Shown: positions 1 through 9,922 of the stretch, in pieces
Layout: the number at the start of each line of letters is the position of its first letter
Position numbering within the stretch: position 1 is the stretch's first letter
Assembly (NCBI GenBank): GCA_934438085.1
Contig: CAKSBC010000001.1
Coordinates: 179,235-243,234, forward strand
Length of the DNA stretch: 64,000 bases
Source of the DNA: an uncultured Lachnospiraceae bacterium
Lineage (GTDB): Bacteria; Bacillota; Clostridia; Lachnospirales; Lachnospiraceae
Reading direction: 5' to 3'
Position numbers and translations under genes: made by a program
The notes under the pieces: model-generated
What the model was told of the DNA's origin: nothing
Seen by the model: only the letters and a program-made list of their open reading frames with translations
The model's database searches: none

Positions 1-3000
1 GATTTAAGCATTGCATCAGAAGTAAGTAACTCTCCGTTATCTAATACCCAGCCGGCAAAGCTTCTTCCTCTGTTTATCGAAGCATCATTTTTAACCATGC
101 TTGTCCAATAATCAAGATTGGCCTTTGCTGTACTGTTATCATCTACTGCCTTAGCATAAGAAACATTTACATTATGATTTCCTCCTGCATCAAGACGTTC
201 ATCATCAGCATAAAGCATTACACTTACGGACTGTGCTGCTCCTTCTGGACGTGTCATAACCTCAAGCTCAAGCATTTTGTATCGTGCATTGACCGGCTTG
301 GTGTTCTTTAAGCTATCGCTATCCCAGCGAGGATATATATCCTTACTTGAAACAATCACTCTTGCCTCGCCTTCATTTCGTCCGGTAACCTTTAAAAAAA
401 TGCTAAGCTTCTTTCCGGTGCTGTCTGTTTCCTCTGAAAGCTCACATTGTACCTTATTCTTGGACTCAATATTCTGGTAACCAACAGTCCAGTTAGCTAA
501 TGTCGTTGGGATTTCATCACCGTTCTTATTTTTGGCTGTTATTACATATTCAACCGATTCTCCTCCATAAAGAGTGGCATTCTTAGGATCTCGCGCATTT
601 ATCTCCACAGACATTTCGGCTGTTACTGATATCTCAAGCTCTTTTGTATAATCGATTCCTTCTGAATTATAGCTTATGGTTAATGTCTCATAGCCTTCTG
701 AAAGTCCCTGTACCTTAAGTGTATAATATCTCTTTCCCGGTTCCTTTACATCGGTCATTTGCACAAAGCTGCATCTTACAGTATCAAAATTACCGCTTGA
801 GGTTGATACACTTGGAGCAGCTGTCATATCAACAAGATTACCATCCTGATAATACTTAACAGCAATATCCTGCGTTCCGGTATCTGAAGTAAGCAAATCT
901 ATCTCCGCCGACTTGATATCAGTGAACAAGCCGCCGCTAAGTGGCCATGCACCGTAATGAACATAGACATTTTTCGCCTCGCCTGACATAGGGAAGTCTG
1001 CATCATAGAATGGATTTTCCTGAGTTACGATAGCCGGGAATGGGTAGTTCTCACCTTTAAGGAATTTATCAGCACCCGGGAAGCTGTACTTTCCGTCAAT
1101 CCTTGCTCCGCCGTTTTCTGTAGTGGTTACATTCGCAAAGCCCGGTTCTCCGACCTTAAGGCTGTTTAACAGGTGACCGTTTTTCATATTATCATAGCTT
1201 AATGCCATCACATTCAGCAGATTTCCGTCAGGAATGGTAGTACCGTAGGCATTTAAGTATTGAATGTCATACTTTCCCTTATTTTCAAACTTAGTTGGTT
1301 TAATTACTATTGTTTCATCATTTGCATATTCACGATAATAATAGCAATTCTTAATTAATATCGTTTCTACATCAGCAGCACTGCTATCATTTAAATCTCC
1401 AACTGTAGCTATCGGTCTTACTACTTTGACATCGTCAGCAACCTTAGGCAGACTCATATATGTGTAGCTATTATATATTTCCGGCTGAGGTTTAATATAT
1501 GATGAAAGATGTCCAATGCCATTCTCTAATGTTCCAAAATTTGTAAGCTTATCAAGTCCCTGTGCCTTGAACCATTCGCCTCCTACAATTCCGCCTATAT
1601 ATATATCTACATTTGAAGTTTCATCACTGCTGATACTTCCTCCACAGTAGCTTCCTGATATATTTCCGGGGCATATACCAACCATGCCGCCAACGCATAT
1701 AGCCTGATTCTCTTTTTTCTGATATATGCTTTTTATTACAATATCATTAACTGAGCTACAGTTAACTATATTCGTACCGCAGAAGCCTGCAAGTCCTCCT
1801 ATATTGGCATTTCCTGGGCCTGCTTTGGTTCTATTGTTTTCTATAGTATAGCCTGCTGAAGCGCAGTTTTTCACAACACCCTGAGCTGCAAAGCCAACAA
1901 GACTGCCAAGACTGTACCAGTTAGTTCCGTCTGCATTGGCACTTATCTTATTATTAGAATCTGAATACAAGATAATATTCTGAAGATTTGCGCATACCGC
2001 AGTTCCAAAAAGTCCTGCAGTCTGGGACTTACTGTTAATACTTATATTCTGAATCTTATATGATCTGCCGTCAAAATAACCGTTAAAATATGCTGTATAT
2101 GGTTGTGAAAAGGTATCATATATCCAATCCTCAACTGTGTCTTTATTATCATAAAGACTTCCTATAGGAGTAAAAATATTACCTGATCCATTTGTATCGT
2201 GTGTTTGTGCCCAATAGAAATTATGAACATAATTACTATTATATCTAACTTCTTCATTATAACCTGGATGAAAAGCAGCAAACCAAGATAGATATGTGTA
2301 GTGGTCTTCAGTTTCTCTTGATTTGTAACAGTTATCAACCCATTGCCATTCCCATTCACTTTTCCACCAATTCCAAACTTTTTTATATCCACCTATAATC
2401 GATTCATTTGTTTCAGAACCAATATCAGCTGACGTCACCTCAGTCGTTGCATTAAGCTTATCCCATCTCCAGTTTATGTTCTGCAGCTGTGAGGTAGATC
2501 TTATCTCAAATGGGAATCCATTTTCCTTTGATGGTTTGCCATCTGCACCATAGCCTGTTCCGTGTCCGAGCTTCGCCTTTGCTTCATCAGGGGTAGTAAT
2601 TTCATCCGCACCAAGTAAGACCATGCTCTTTCCGAAGAATGGTGTGAAAATATATTGAATTTCCTTTGTTCCGTAATTAAGAGTACACGAAGCATAGGCT
2701 GAATCTCCGATAAGGAACATTCCGCCGTCATCTGCTTTCTGTCTGCTTGTATTTAGTGTTTCAGGCGTTACACCGCTTTCAGTAGTTCTGTAAAGCTCGA
2801 ATTTATAGCTTCCGCCAAACTGCTTTTCAAATGCATTTTTAGCTGCACCTACACAAATGGAATCTGTTGTTGCATCCTTAGCATTGACAAAGCGTGACTT
2901 ATTCCCGAGATTTACATTATCCCAGTATGCTGAAGGACCTGAATCCGATGCATTTTCAGGCTTATAGTAAAATCCGTAGCCATAAGCAGTTATGACACCT

Positions 3001-6000
3001 CCGTCATCATGAGACTCACAAAGTGTAGAATACTCATTACCCTCGTCATCTATCATATAAAAATGATATCCGTTGTTTGAGCCTTTTTCTTCATGTTCCC
3101 AATAGATAAAGCCCATTCTTCCGAAGCTTGAATCATACGCCCATTCTCCGTAATGCACTCTTGTTCCGTCGTTCTTAGTAACGACAGCAGGATATGGATA
3201 TTTTACGGAATTATCATTATTGGTGCATGCATGATAAAATGAATCCTCAGCATTTCCAAAAGCAGTGCTTAAATCATTTTCCAAGGTATAGGTAGTAGTA
3301 TCACTGACATCAATAAGTTCTATAAGCTGAGCGCTTGTAGCAGACTGTGCCGGAAGGTTTGAATCTGTATCATAATTATATGGACGAACACTGTCTACAT
3401 AGTAGTAGTTTCCTCCGTTAAGATACATGCATCTTTCCATGGTTCCGGTAATACCCTGACTGAATGCACTTATATTGCCGCTGCTTAAATTGCTGCTGGT
3501 ATATGCAGCAGCACAGTAAGAGCCCTCTATCTTACCGTTGTTGATGCCGGCAAAGCCTCCGAGCTTAAATTCTCCGGAGGTATTCGAGGTTCCCGCATCT
3601 ATATATGCGAGGCCGTAGCAGTCTATGATTTCTCCGCTTCTTGAATTATAAGCAGTAAAGCTTCCGGTGTAGGCATCGGAGGTTCCGTTTGAGAACACCT
3701 CAATAAGCGGAACATCTGCTGAGCATTTGCTTATTGTTCCTTCGTTATAGCCTACAAGTCCTCCGACATAGACATCTGAATTTCCGTATGCGTAACCGCT
3801 TATGCTATAGCTTGCTGCAGCACAGTTTGTCACTGTACTTGCACTGTCAATATATCCTGCAAGCATACCGAGATATGCTTTTTCACCGTTATTCTGTGCG
3901 GCTTTTATGTTAGTAATGCTGAACTTATCAGCACTGCTGTAATCGGCCGCTATGACGATATTTTCAAGCTTTCCTCCCTTTACAAGTCCGAAAAGTCCTG
4001 AATATAAGCTGTTACCAGTACTGTGTATGGAGAATCCGGTGATAATATGGCCTCTGCCGTTATATCCGGATCTGAAGCTTTCATCCTCGCTGCTTCCGTC
4101 AGCTATAGAACTTTGCACTCTGTTTTTTCCGATATCAGTAAGGCTTGTATATCCCGGACTTGCGCTCGCCCAATTATAATTTTTATAGTTAATGTCAAGC
4201 TCCTGATAGAAGTTCCTTCCCTCTACATCACCGGTCTTATTGTAGGCATCGTAGAACTTACTGAGCAGATACAGCTGTCTTGCAGATCTTATATAAATTC
4301 TTTCGTCCGCCATAGGTATCAGCTGTGCTGCCGAATCATTTTCTGCCTTATTGACAGACTTTGCAAAGTGCGGATTGAAGAAGTAATAATCTGTAGTACT
4401 TCCGTTTACAACTGATATTCTCTTATAGAAATGATCTATTAAATATCCTGTATCTATGTCTCCGCTGCCGTCAGTCTTAAGTCCGGCATTCGTTATTGCA
4501 TCAGGAAGCAACAGCAGTACGGTCTTATCGTTCCAGCCGTCAGTTGTTGTAAATGCAAGCTGGCTGGCCTCAACTGTAACCTTGGTAAGTGCGCTTCTGT
4601 CATAGGTATTTCCGTTAAATGTAATACTTAAAGGAGCAGTATCGCTATATGCATCGGCATCATAAACAAGTGCATATCCATCCGATATGACACTTATATT
4701 GTTGTTTTCATTAACAACTGTATCCTTATACAGCGTATCTGAGCTATTGCCGTAGAATCCCCATTTTTCATATTTTCCATCAGAATAGTTCTCGAAATAA
4801 ACAAGCGCTCCTGATTTGAAGTCCTTGTCTGCCCAGTCTCCGTAATGAACAGTTATTTTTGAATTGCTCTTTATATGCGGATATTCGTATACCTTAAGAG
4901 CAAGGCCGCTCTTTAAATTGTACGGTCTGCTGTTTTCTGCCTTGGTATCAAATTCAAATATGCTTTTAGCCTCTGCACAGTCGTTAAGTGCATTATTAAG
5001 CTCATTAAGAACTCCGTCTGTACCTGTGCTCTTGAGCTTAGCTGATGCTACAGCTACACCGCCCATATTTTTTTTGCTGTTATTACAGTAATAAACGTTT
5101 GTAAAATTAGGATAACTTGTAGCTACAGTACTGTACTGATGTTGATGTGCGCTTACGTTGTAGCTGCTGCCGGTATCAAATACTGTATAAGAGCCTATGA
5201 TATCTGAAATCGTTGTAGCAGTCTCTCCTGAACCTACGAAGCCTGCAGCCATCTCTGTATCATTTTCAAATATTGCAAAGCCGGCACTGTAGGAGCCTAT
5301 TATCTTGCTTTTTGCGTTATCGCCTCCTGCCGTATATCCGATAAGACCGCCTATTCGTCTTCCTGAAATGTAGCAGTCTGCATATGAACCGTTAATAATA
5401 AATCTTCGTTTTACCCAGCCTATAAGTCCGCCTGCACCTTTACCGTCCGTGCTGGTAGCAACGACCGGGTCAATACCGGCCCTTATAACTGTTGATGCAA
5501 AGCTGTTAATGATTTCAGTATTAACATTTGCAACCCCGACAAGGCCTCCTGAGCTGTTTTCTGATTTTATAAAGGCATAGCTTTCATCCTTACCGTCATA
5601 ATCGGAGGTATTAAGATAGACCTTGCAGTTAGAAATGGTTACAGGCTTACCTTTTCCCTCCCAGGCATCACTGTCAGAACCCAACTTTGACGCTAATCCG
5701 CCGGCATTAAGGTTATTGCTGCCGTTGGCCTTTAGACCTGTAAGCGTTATGTTCTTAAGCTCGCTTCCGTAGAAAACGCCGAATAAACCTGCATTTACTG
5801 AATCATTCGACTTCGGATAGTTTCCTATATCTATACCGTTAATTATATAGTTAGCTCCGTCATAGCTTTTTAAGCCCTTGTCAGTGCTTTCTATTGGTGA
5901 GAATTTTCTGTTTCCGTATATTTTCTTCCAGCTAAACTTTCCTTCATCGGTAAAATCAATTTTCTCTGTCTGAACAGCAGAAACAAAGCTGAGCTTTTTA

Positions 6001-7280
6001 ACTCCGCTTTTTGTATTCGGAATAGCTTCACCGATATGTGATGTGGTTGCGTCAAGATTCTGCAAATGCCTTCCGCAGGAAATCTTTGCAGTTGCGTCCT
6101 TATTTGAGGTGTCTGTACCGTCTGCAAACAAGCTGTTGACAACCTTGACATCAGGCATAGGTGAATTAATATTGTCGGATTCGTTTGTGCCTGTGACCTT
6201 GAAGCTTATCTCAAGATCCTCACCCGGAATAAAATTGCCTGTTTTTGATCCCGGTACATAGCTTATAGTCTGCCCCTTATCCGCAGAGCTTTGCTGTACG
6301 CTCGGAGCCTTACCGGAGCAGAAATTAGTATAGAACGAAAGATCATTTTCCGTTCCTATAGTATCCTCAGTTACGAGTCTGTCTATGATCAAGCTCTTTG
6401 TTCTCTTGGTATTTCCGCCCATTAAGCCAATAAGCTCATAGCTGCAAGAGCTTTCACTGGTCTTTCCTGTAATGGTTATATAGTAGTTGACCTTTTTATT
6501 AATAAGCTTTTGCGGAAGCTCAGTTACAAAGTTGAGCTTTAGCTGTTCAGAGTTCGCTCCGGATAAAGCAGAACCGCTGTCCCAGGAGATATAGTTTTTA
6601 ATATCCTCTGTGCTTGAACCTTCTGTAATGCTGAAATTACCGAAGTAATATCCGACTCTTGCATCGGTATTGTTTATACGATTCGCCTTGCTCTGTCTTA
6701 TGGCATCGGTATCCGTTGTTGAAATGCTGCTGCCGTCCGGTTCATCATAGAACTTGTCAGGTGTATGATCGTCGTCCTCGCTGTAGAATACACCGTATAC
6801 ATAACCGTTTTCAGGATTAAATTCTATGACCCAGTTGTTGTTATAAATTTCTTCACTGACAGCATTCTCAGGAAGAATAAGTCTCTTAAGCTCTGTATTG
6901 CTGTTTGAATCACTTTCGAAAATGTCAGTTCCGGTCGCTGCCTTTGTCCAATTCTTATCAGATCTTACTATGGTAAGAGTCTCTCCGTTCTTCCAGGTAC
7001 TGCCATTTGTGGTTCCGTCATCCCAGTCTCCCGGGATAGTATTTCTTTTGATGACATCACTAAAACGAGCTGTATCCCCTGAAGAATACAGCTCTGTCAG
7101 TCTGTTTTGAGCCGCAGTATAGATAGTCCGGGCAGTTGTGTCCAGCTTCATCTGTCTAATACTCTTTATTTGACTGAATATTCCCCCGATAGAGATTGCT
7201 CCTATTATCGCAATGATAGCGATAACAATAAGAAGCTCTGCGAAGGAATAACCCTTGCGGGATCTTAGTTTATTGATCAT
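1..7280 (-). CDS. Giant type IV prepilin-like surface protein with GLUG-like repeats (partial, runs off left edge)
   Basis: The minus-strand frame starting at 7280 showed no stop in my reading down to base 3, giving 2,426 visible codons; the C-terminus lies outside the window. Residues 1-45 form a class III prepilin signal: a basic leader ending RKG, then YSFAELLIVIAIIAIIG with Glu at +5 of the mature protein, the hallmark of type IV pilins and pseudopilins. What follows is far beyond pilin size (normally 100-250 residues). It is a Ser/Asn/Gly/Tyr-rich extracellular protein with many GLUG-like segments (GGLVG, GGLIGY, GGFAGINNG) near residues 575-650, 1140-1245 and 1795-1865, three VHYGxW segments near 810, 1375 and 2108, and an Ig-like stretch near 2200. 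The gene starts 5 bp after pilO, so it belongs to the pilus operon. Its ribosome site is weak (GGAG about 18 nt upstream), suggesting translational coupling. I infer a pilus-presented adhesin; the ligand is unknown. Confidence 0.85.
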   Translation of the reverse strand, partial: MINKLRSRKGYSFAELLIVIAIIAIIGAISIGGIFSQIKSIRQMKLDTTARTIYTAAQNRLTELYSSGDTARFSDVIKRNTIPGDWDDGTTNGSTWKNGETLTIVRSDKNWTKAATGTDIFESDSNSNTELKRLILPENAVSEEIYNNNWVIEFNPENGYVYGVFYSEDDDHTPDKFYDEPDGSSISTTDTDAIRQSKANRINNTDARVGYYFGNFSITEGSSTEDIKNYISWDSGSALSGANSEQLKLNFVTELPQKLINKKVNYYITITGKTSESSCSYELIGLMGGNTKRTKSLIIDRLVTEDTIGTENDLSFYTNFCSGKAPSVQQSSADKGQTISYVPGSKTGNFIPGEDLEISFKVTGTNESDNINSPMPDVKVVNSLFADGTDTSNKDATAKISCGRHLQNLDATTSHIGEAIPNTKSGVKKLSFVSAVQTEKIDFTDEGKFSWKKIYGNRKFSPIESTDKGLKSYDGANYIINGIDIGNYPKSNDSVNAGLFGVFYGSELKNITLTGLKANGSNNLNAGGLASKLGSDSDAWEGKGKPVTISNCKVYLNTSDYDGKDESYAFIKSENSSGGLVGVANVNTEIINSFASTVIRAGIDPVVATSTDGKGAGGLIGWVKRRFIINGSYADCYISGRRIGGLIGYTAGGDNAKSKIIGSYSAGFAIFENDTEMAAGFVGSGETATTISDIIGSYTVFDTGSSYNVSAHQHQYSTVATSYPNFTNVYYCNNSKKNMGGVAVASAKLKSTGTDGVLNELNNALNDCAEAKSIFEFDTKAENSRPYNLKSGLALKVYEYPHIKSNSKITVHYGDWADKDFKSGALVYFENYSDGKYEKWGFYGNSSDTLYKDTVVNENNNISVISDGYALVYDADAYSDTAPLSITFNGNTYDRSALTKVTVEASQLAFTTTDGWNDKTVLLLLPDAITNAGLKTDGSGDIDTGYLIDHFYKRISVVNGSTTDYYFFNPHFAKSVNKAENDSAAQLIPMADERIYIRSARQLYLLSKFYDAYNKTGDVEGRNFYQELDINYKNYNWASASPGYTSLTDIGKNRVQSSIADGSSEDESFRSGYNGRGHIITGFSIHSTGNSLYSGLFGLVKGGKLENIVIAADYSSADKFSITNIKAAQNNGEKAYLGMLAGYIDSASTVTNCAAASYSISGYAYGNSDVYVGGLVGYNEGTISKCSADVPLIEVFSNGTSDAYTGSFTAYNSRSGEIIDCYGLAYIDAGTSNTSGEFKLGGFAGINNGKIEGSYCAAAYTSSNLSSGNISAFSQGITGTMERCMYLNGGNYYYVDSVRPYNYDTDSNLPAQSATSAQLIELIDVSDTTTYTLENDLSTAFGNAEDSFYHACTNNDNSVKYPYPAVVTKNDGTRVHYGEWAYDSSFGRMGFIYWEHEEKGSNNGYHFYMIDDEGNEYSTLCESHDDGGVITAYGYGFYYKPENASDSGPSAYWDNVNLGNKSRFVNAKDATTDSICVGAAKNAFEKQFGGSYKFELYRTTESGVTPETLNTSRQKADDGGMFLIGDSAYASCTLNYGTKEIQYIFTPFFGKSMVLLGADEITTPDEAKAKLGHGTGYGADGKPSKENGFPFEIRSTSQLQNINWRWDKLNATTEVTSADIGSETNESIIGGYKKVWNWWKSEWEWQWVDNCYKSRETEDHYTYLSWFAAFHPGYNEEVRYNSNYVHNFYWAQTHDTNGSGNIFTPIGSLYDNKDTVEDWIYDTFSQPYTAYFNGYFDGRSYKIQNISINSKSQTAGLFGTAVCANLQNIILYSDSNNKISANADGTNWYSLGSLVGFAAQGVVKNCASAGYTIENNRTKAGPGNANIGGLAGFCGTNIVNCSSVNDIVIKSIYQKKENQAICVGGMVGICPGNISGSYCGGSISSDETSNVDIYIGGIVGGEWFKAQGLDKLTNFGTLENGIGHLSSYIKPQPEIYNSYTYMSLPKVADDVKVVRPIATVGDLNDSSAADVETILIKNCYYYREYANDETIVIKPTKFENKGKYDIQYLNAYGTTIPDGNLLNVMALSYDNMKNGHLLNSLKVGEPGFANVTTTENGGARIDGKYSFPGADKFLKGENYPFPAIVTQENPFYDADFPMSGEAKNVYVHYGAWPLSGGLFTDIKSAEIDLLTSDTGTQDIAVKYYQDGNLVDMTAAPSVSTSSGNFDTVRCSFVQMTDVKEPGKRYYTLKVQGLSEGYETLTISYNSEGIDYTKELEISVTAEMSVEINARDPKNATLYGGESVEYVITAKNKNGDEIPTTLANWTVGYQNIESKNKVQCELSEETDSTGKKLSIFLKVTGRNEGEARVIVSSKDIYPRWDSDSLKNTKPVNARYKMLELEVMTRPEGAAQSVSVMLYADDERLDAGGNHNVNVSYAKAVDDNSTAKANLDYWTSMVKNDASINRGRSFAGWVLDNGELLTSDAMLK

Positions 7281-7285
7281 CTTGT

Positions 7286-7924
7286 TTATTTACTTACTTC
7301 TCCTGCCAGACTCTCTAATACCGAGGTCTGATCATCTGCAGTTTTAGCATTGCTGCTGCCCGGATTCTTCCTGGCTTTCAGCGCTGCCTCCTGTTTACTT
7401 GTTACATACTCATAGTTTACAAGTGAAAGCGTAGAGCTCCACTGAGTATTCTGCTCATCACAGCTTGTGTTGAAGCCTGTTATGAGATATGTGTTTTTGC
7501 TGTCCTCTATGAGCTGTGCAATATATTCCGCAGCTTCTTTGGACTGTGTCTTGTAATTAATGGTAATTTCTCTGCGCATAACGCTGTCGGTGATAGTCTC
7601 GTCTCCGAAGCTTATGTCGAACTCATCTGCCATATCCATATAGACATTAAGTTCCTGAAGCAACACCTTATTATTGCTGTATGTGGCAAGTGACTGAGGA
7701 TCACCGCCTGCTTTTTCGTATATTACATCAAGCTCGCTCTGCATTTTGTTCATCTGCATAGCCTTAGCTGATGCTACGTCTATCTCGCTCTGCAGATCAG
7801 CTCTCTGATTGGCAAGATTTAATGTCTCACTTGCAACCGGTCCCTGAACGACAAAATAATATGCCGCAAGTATGATCAGAATTCCAAGCAGTGCCAGCTC
7901 TCTTATAGATATTATTCTGTTCAT
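7286..7924 (-). CDS. pilO: PilO-like type IV pilus inner-membrane alignment protein
   Basis: This 212-residue protein has a short cytoplasmic start, one membrane helix at about residues 9-26 (ALLGILIILAAYYFVV), then a coiled-coil stretch to about residue 65 and a compact C-terminal domain. That is the PilO/GspM-like layout. PilO pairs with PilN in the inner membrane and links PilM to the outer pilus machinery. The start overlaps the pilN stop by 4 bp, and the next gene is the giant prepilin. Sequence identity to PilO families is usually low, so the call rests mainly on topology and gene order. Confidence 0.72.
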   Translation of the reverse strand: MNRIISIRELALLGILIILAAYYFVVQGPVASETLNLANQRADLQSEIDVASAKAMQMNKMQSELDVIYEKAGGDPQSLATYSNNKVLLQELNVYMDMADEFDISFGDETITDSVMRREITINYKTQSKEAAEYIAQLIEDSKNTYLITGFNTSCDEQNTQWSSTLSLVNYEYVTSKQEAALKARKNPGSSNAKTADDQTSVLESLAGEVSK

Positions 7925-8892
7925 TGTCCCGCTCCCTGTAATGCTGCCATGCCTTCCTCAAGTGTTGCAAAGCCCTGAGGTGCGCTGTCCGGGTTTGATC
8001 CTATGATAACTGTATCTCCGCCGATATTCTGTACCTCGACATTGCTGCCGTTTGTTCCTTTGTTTCCGCCTGACTGCTGCAAAGAGCCGGCATTCTGTGA
8101 TGCATTAGCATTGCTGCCGCTTCCTACGCTGTTATTGACTGCGCTTAAGGAACCGCCGTACACGGCCTCAGCCTTTTTGGTATTGGCATCCTTATCGGCA
8201 TTATCCTTAGCTTCTCTTGCTGCCTTGACCGCATTGGTATATTCTTCATATCTTGCGGCTCTTTCCTCTTCGCTAAGGCTGCTTACTGAGCCTGCTGCCA
8301 ATACATCATCATCGTCTTCTTCCTTGACTGTAAAGATGATATAGCCTTCGACATCGATATTGTTAGTTCCCTTGGCTGTTGAAACCATGATCTCATCTAT
8401 GTTGACCATGCTGTTTAATCTGTCCTGAATAGTATCGATATCCTCTAATGAAGACATGTCAACTATAACACCGACCTGATTTCCTTCGATGCTGATGCTT
8501 GTAATGCTTCCGATGCCGTCCGTGCTTTCATCAAGCATATCAAATATACGCTCTCTGCCTACAAGACCTGCCTCATCCTCTGATAAGTAGCTTGTAGTAA
8601 ATCTCCTGTATTCCTCTAAGACTTCGTCATAATCAGCGATTTTCTCGTCAAGCTGCTCAAGCTGTGTCTTAAGTGCAGAATTCTGCTGCTGCAGCTGTGC
8701 TAACTTTGCAAGTCTGTCAACAACTCCGAGTCTGTATACTGCAAATACCACTATAATAAGAAATACTGCAAGCGGAAGCACTACCTGAATGCTGTTTCCG
8801 TCCTTTTCTCTGACATAGAGGTTAATGTTTCTCTTTGACGGAAGCTTCTGTATGTTCTCTTCTTTTCTGAACTTTTCAAAAAATTTATTCAT
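7921..8892 (-). CDS. pilN: PilN-like type IV pilus assembly protein with long C-terminal extension
   Basis: The 323-residue product has the PilN plan. A cytoplasmic N-terminus contains a NINLY motif near residue 23, the conserved segment by which PilN docks onto PilM. One membrane helix follows at about residues 37-57, then a coiled coil (about 60-95) and a small alpha/beta domain to about residue 195. PilN is normally about 180-200 residues; here about 125 further residues follow, first charged and helical (Glu/Ala/Lys), then Asn/Ser/Gly-rich. The gene overlaps pilM upstream and pilO downstream, so the three are translated as a unit. The role of the tail is unknown. Confidence 0.75.
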   Translation of the reverse strand: MNKFFEKFRKEENIQKLPSKRNINLYVREKDGNSIQVVLPLAVFLIIVVFAVYRLGVVDRLAKLAQLQQQNSALKTQLEQLDEKIADYDEVLEEYRRFTTSYLSEDEAGLVGRERIFDMLDESTDGIGSITSISIEGNQVGVIVDMSSLEDIDTIQDRLNSMVNIDEIMVSTAKGTNNIDVEGYIIFTVKEEDDDDVLAAGSVSSLSEEERAARYEEYTNAVKAAREAKDNADKDANTKKAEAVYGGSLSAVNNSVGSGSNANASQNAGSLQQSGGNKGTNGSNVEVQNIGGDTVIIGSNPDSAPQGFATLEEGMAALQGAGQ

Positions 8893-9883
8893 CAGCGCTC
8901 ACCGCCCCTATAGCCAGCACACAGCGTGCCGCAAGCTCATCATCCTCAGGTTTGCCCGGCATCCAGTCCTCAATGCTTCTTTGCTTAAAGCCGATATAAT
9001 CGAGAGACTGATCGATCTTATTTTCTATCCATTTACTGCTTCCGGTCCATGTCAGCTTATTAAGCTCTGAATCAGGATTCTCATATCTAAAGAAGTTGAT
9101 AGTTTTTGTTATCTCAAGGCCGAGTCTGTCATATACAGAACGGCATCTGTCATTATCCAGAACATTTTCATAGTTTGATGCTCTGTAGCTTGCTGCAAGG
9201 AACGGATCTATGCCATATATCTCTGCAATGATGCTGTCTATCTGCTCACAGCCTATATCAATGACCTTAAATGCAGAAAGCTCCCCGTCCTTTATAATGC
9301 CGAGTATCGTGGAATTCATGCCTATGTTGCAGATGCATTCTTCCTTATCAAGCTTAGCTCCGTCCTTAACCGCTCTTCTTGCAATATTAAGGAGAGCCAT
9401 CTCCGTCGGTATCGCTTCCTTAAGCTTAAGGCCTGATTTCTTCAGAACGGCGGCATAGTTATCAAGTGTTTCCTTCTGTGCCGCAGCAGCCATAAGCTCC
9501 ATCGTCACCGGATCACCGTTCTCATCAAGCTCTATATTTCTTACAGCATAGTCAAAATTATATCTGAAGCTGTCACTTCCGACATAGTCCTTAAATTCAT
9601 AAGGAAGATTAAGTCTTAACTGCTGATCAGACATGGCCGGCATTGAAATGATCCTAAAATATGCCGTACTTAACGGAAGCACAAGAGCACAGGCGCGGCC
9701 TGTAAAATGCCCCCTGCGTTTGATATCCTTTAAAAATGATGAAAATGTCTCCTGTGATACTATCTGATCATTCTTTACGAGATTCTCCGGCATGCGCTCT
9801 GAATACATGCGAAGTCCCTTTCCGTCAAACTGGGAAAGGCAGATCTCATTACTGTCAAACTGTATACCTATCAAATTCTTCAT
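8885..9883 (-). CDS. pilM: PilM-like actin-fold type IV pilus assembly ATPase
   Basis: This 332-residue protein has the actin/FtsA-like PilM fold. The N-terminus (IGIQFDSNEICLSQF) is the first phosphate-binding loop, and CICNIGMNSTILGIIKDG near residue 185 is the second. PilM is a cytoplasmic nucleotide-binding protein that binds the PilN tail and connects the pilus motor to the membrane complex. It follows the prepilin peptidase gene by 39 bp and overlaps pilN by 8 bp. The protein is slightly short for PilM (about 350 residues) and diverged, so family assignment leans partly on context. Confidence 0.75.
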   Translation of the reverse strand: MKNLIGIQFDSNEICLSQFDGKGLRMYSERMPENLVKNDQIVSQETFSSFLKDIKRRGHFTGRACALVLPLSTAYFRIISMPAMSDQQLRLNLPYEFKDYVGSDSFRYNFDYAVRNIELDENGDPVTMELMAAAAQKETLDNYAAVLKKSGLKLKEAIPTEMALLNIARRAVKDGAKLDKEECICNIGMNSTILGIIKDGELSAFKVIDIGCEQIDSIIAEIYGIDPFLAASYRASNYENVLDNDRCRSVYDRLGLEITKTINFFRYENPDSELNKLTWTGSSKWIENKIDQSLDYIGFKQRSIEDWMPGKPEDDELAARCVLAIGAVSADE

Positions 9884-9922
9884 CAGTTCACCCGATTTTT
9901 GTTTATTAATATCACTGTCAGA

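Noticed and set aside
2162..2731. Two short minus-strand open frames of 76 residues
   Set aside because: They lie inside the giant prepilin gene in other frames and have no ribosome site.
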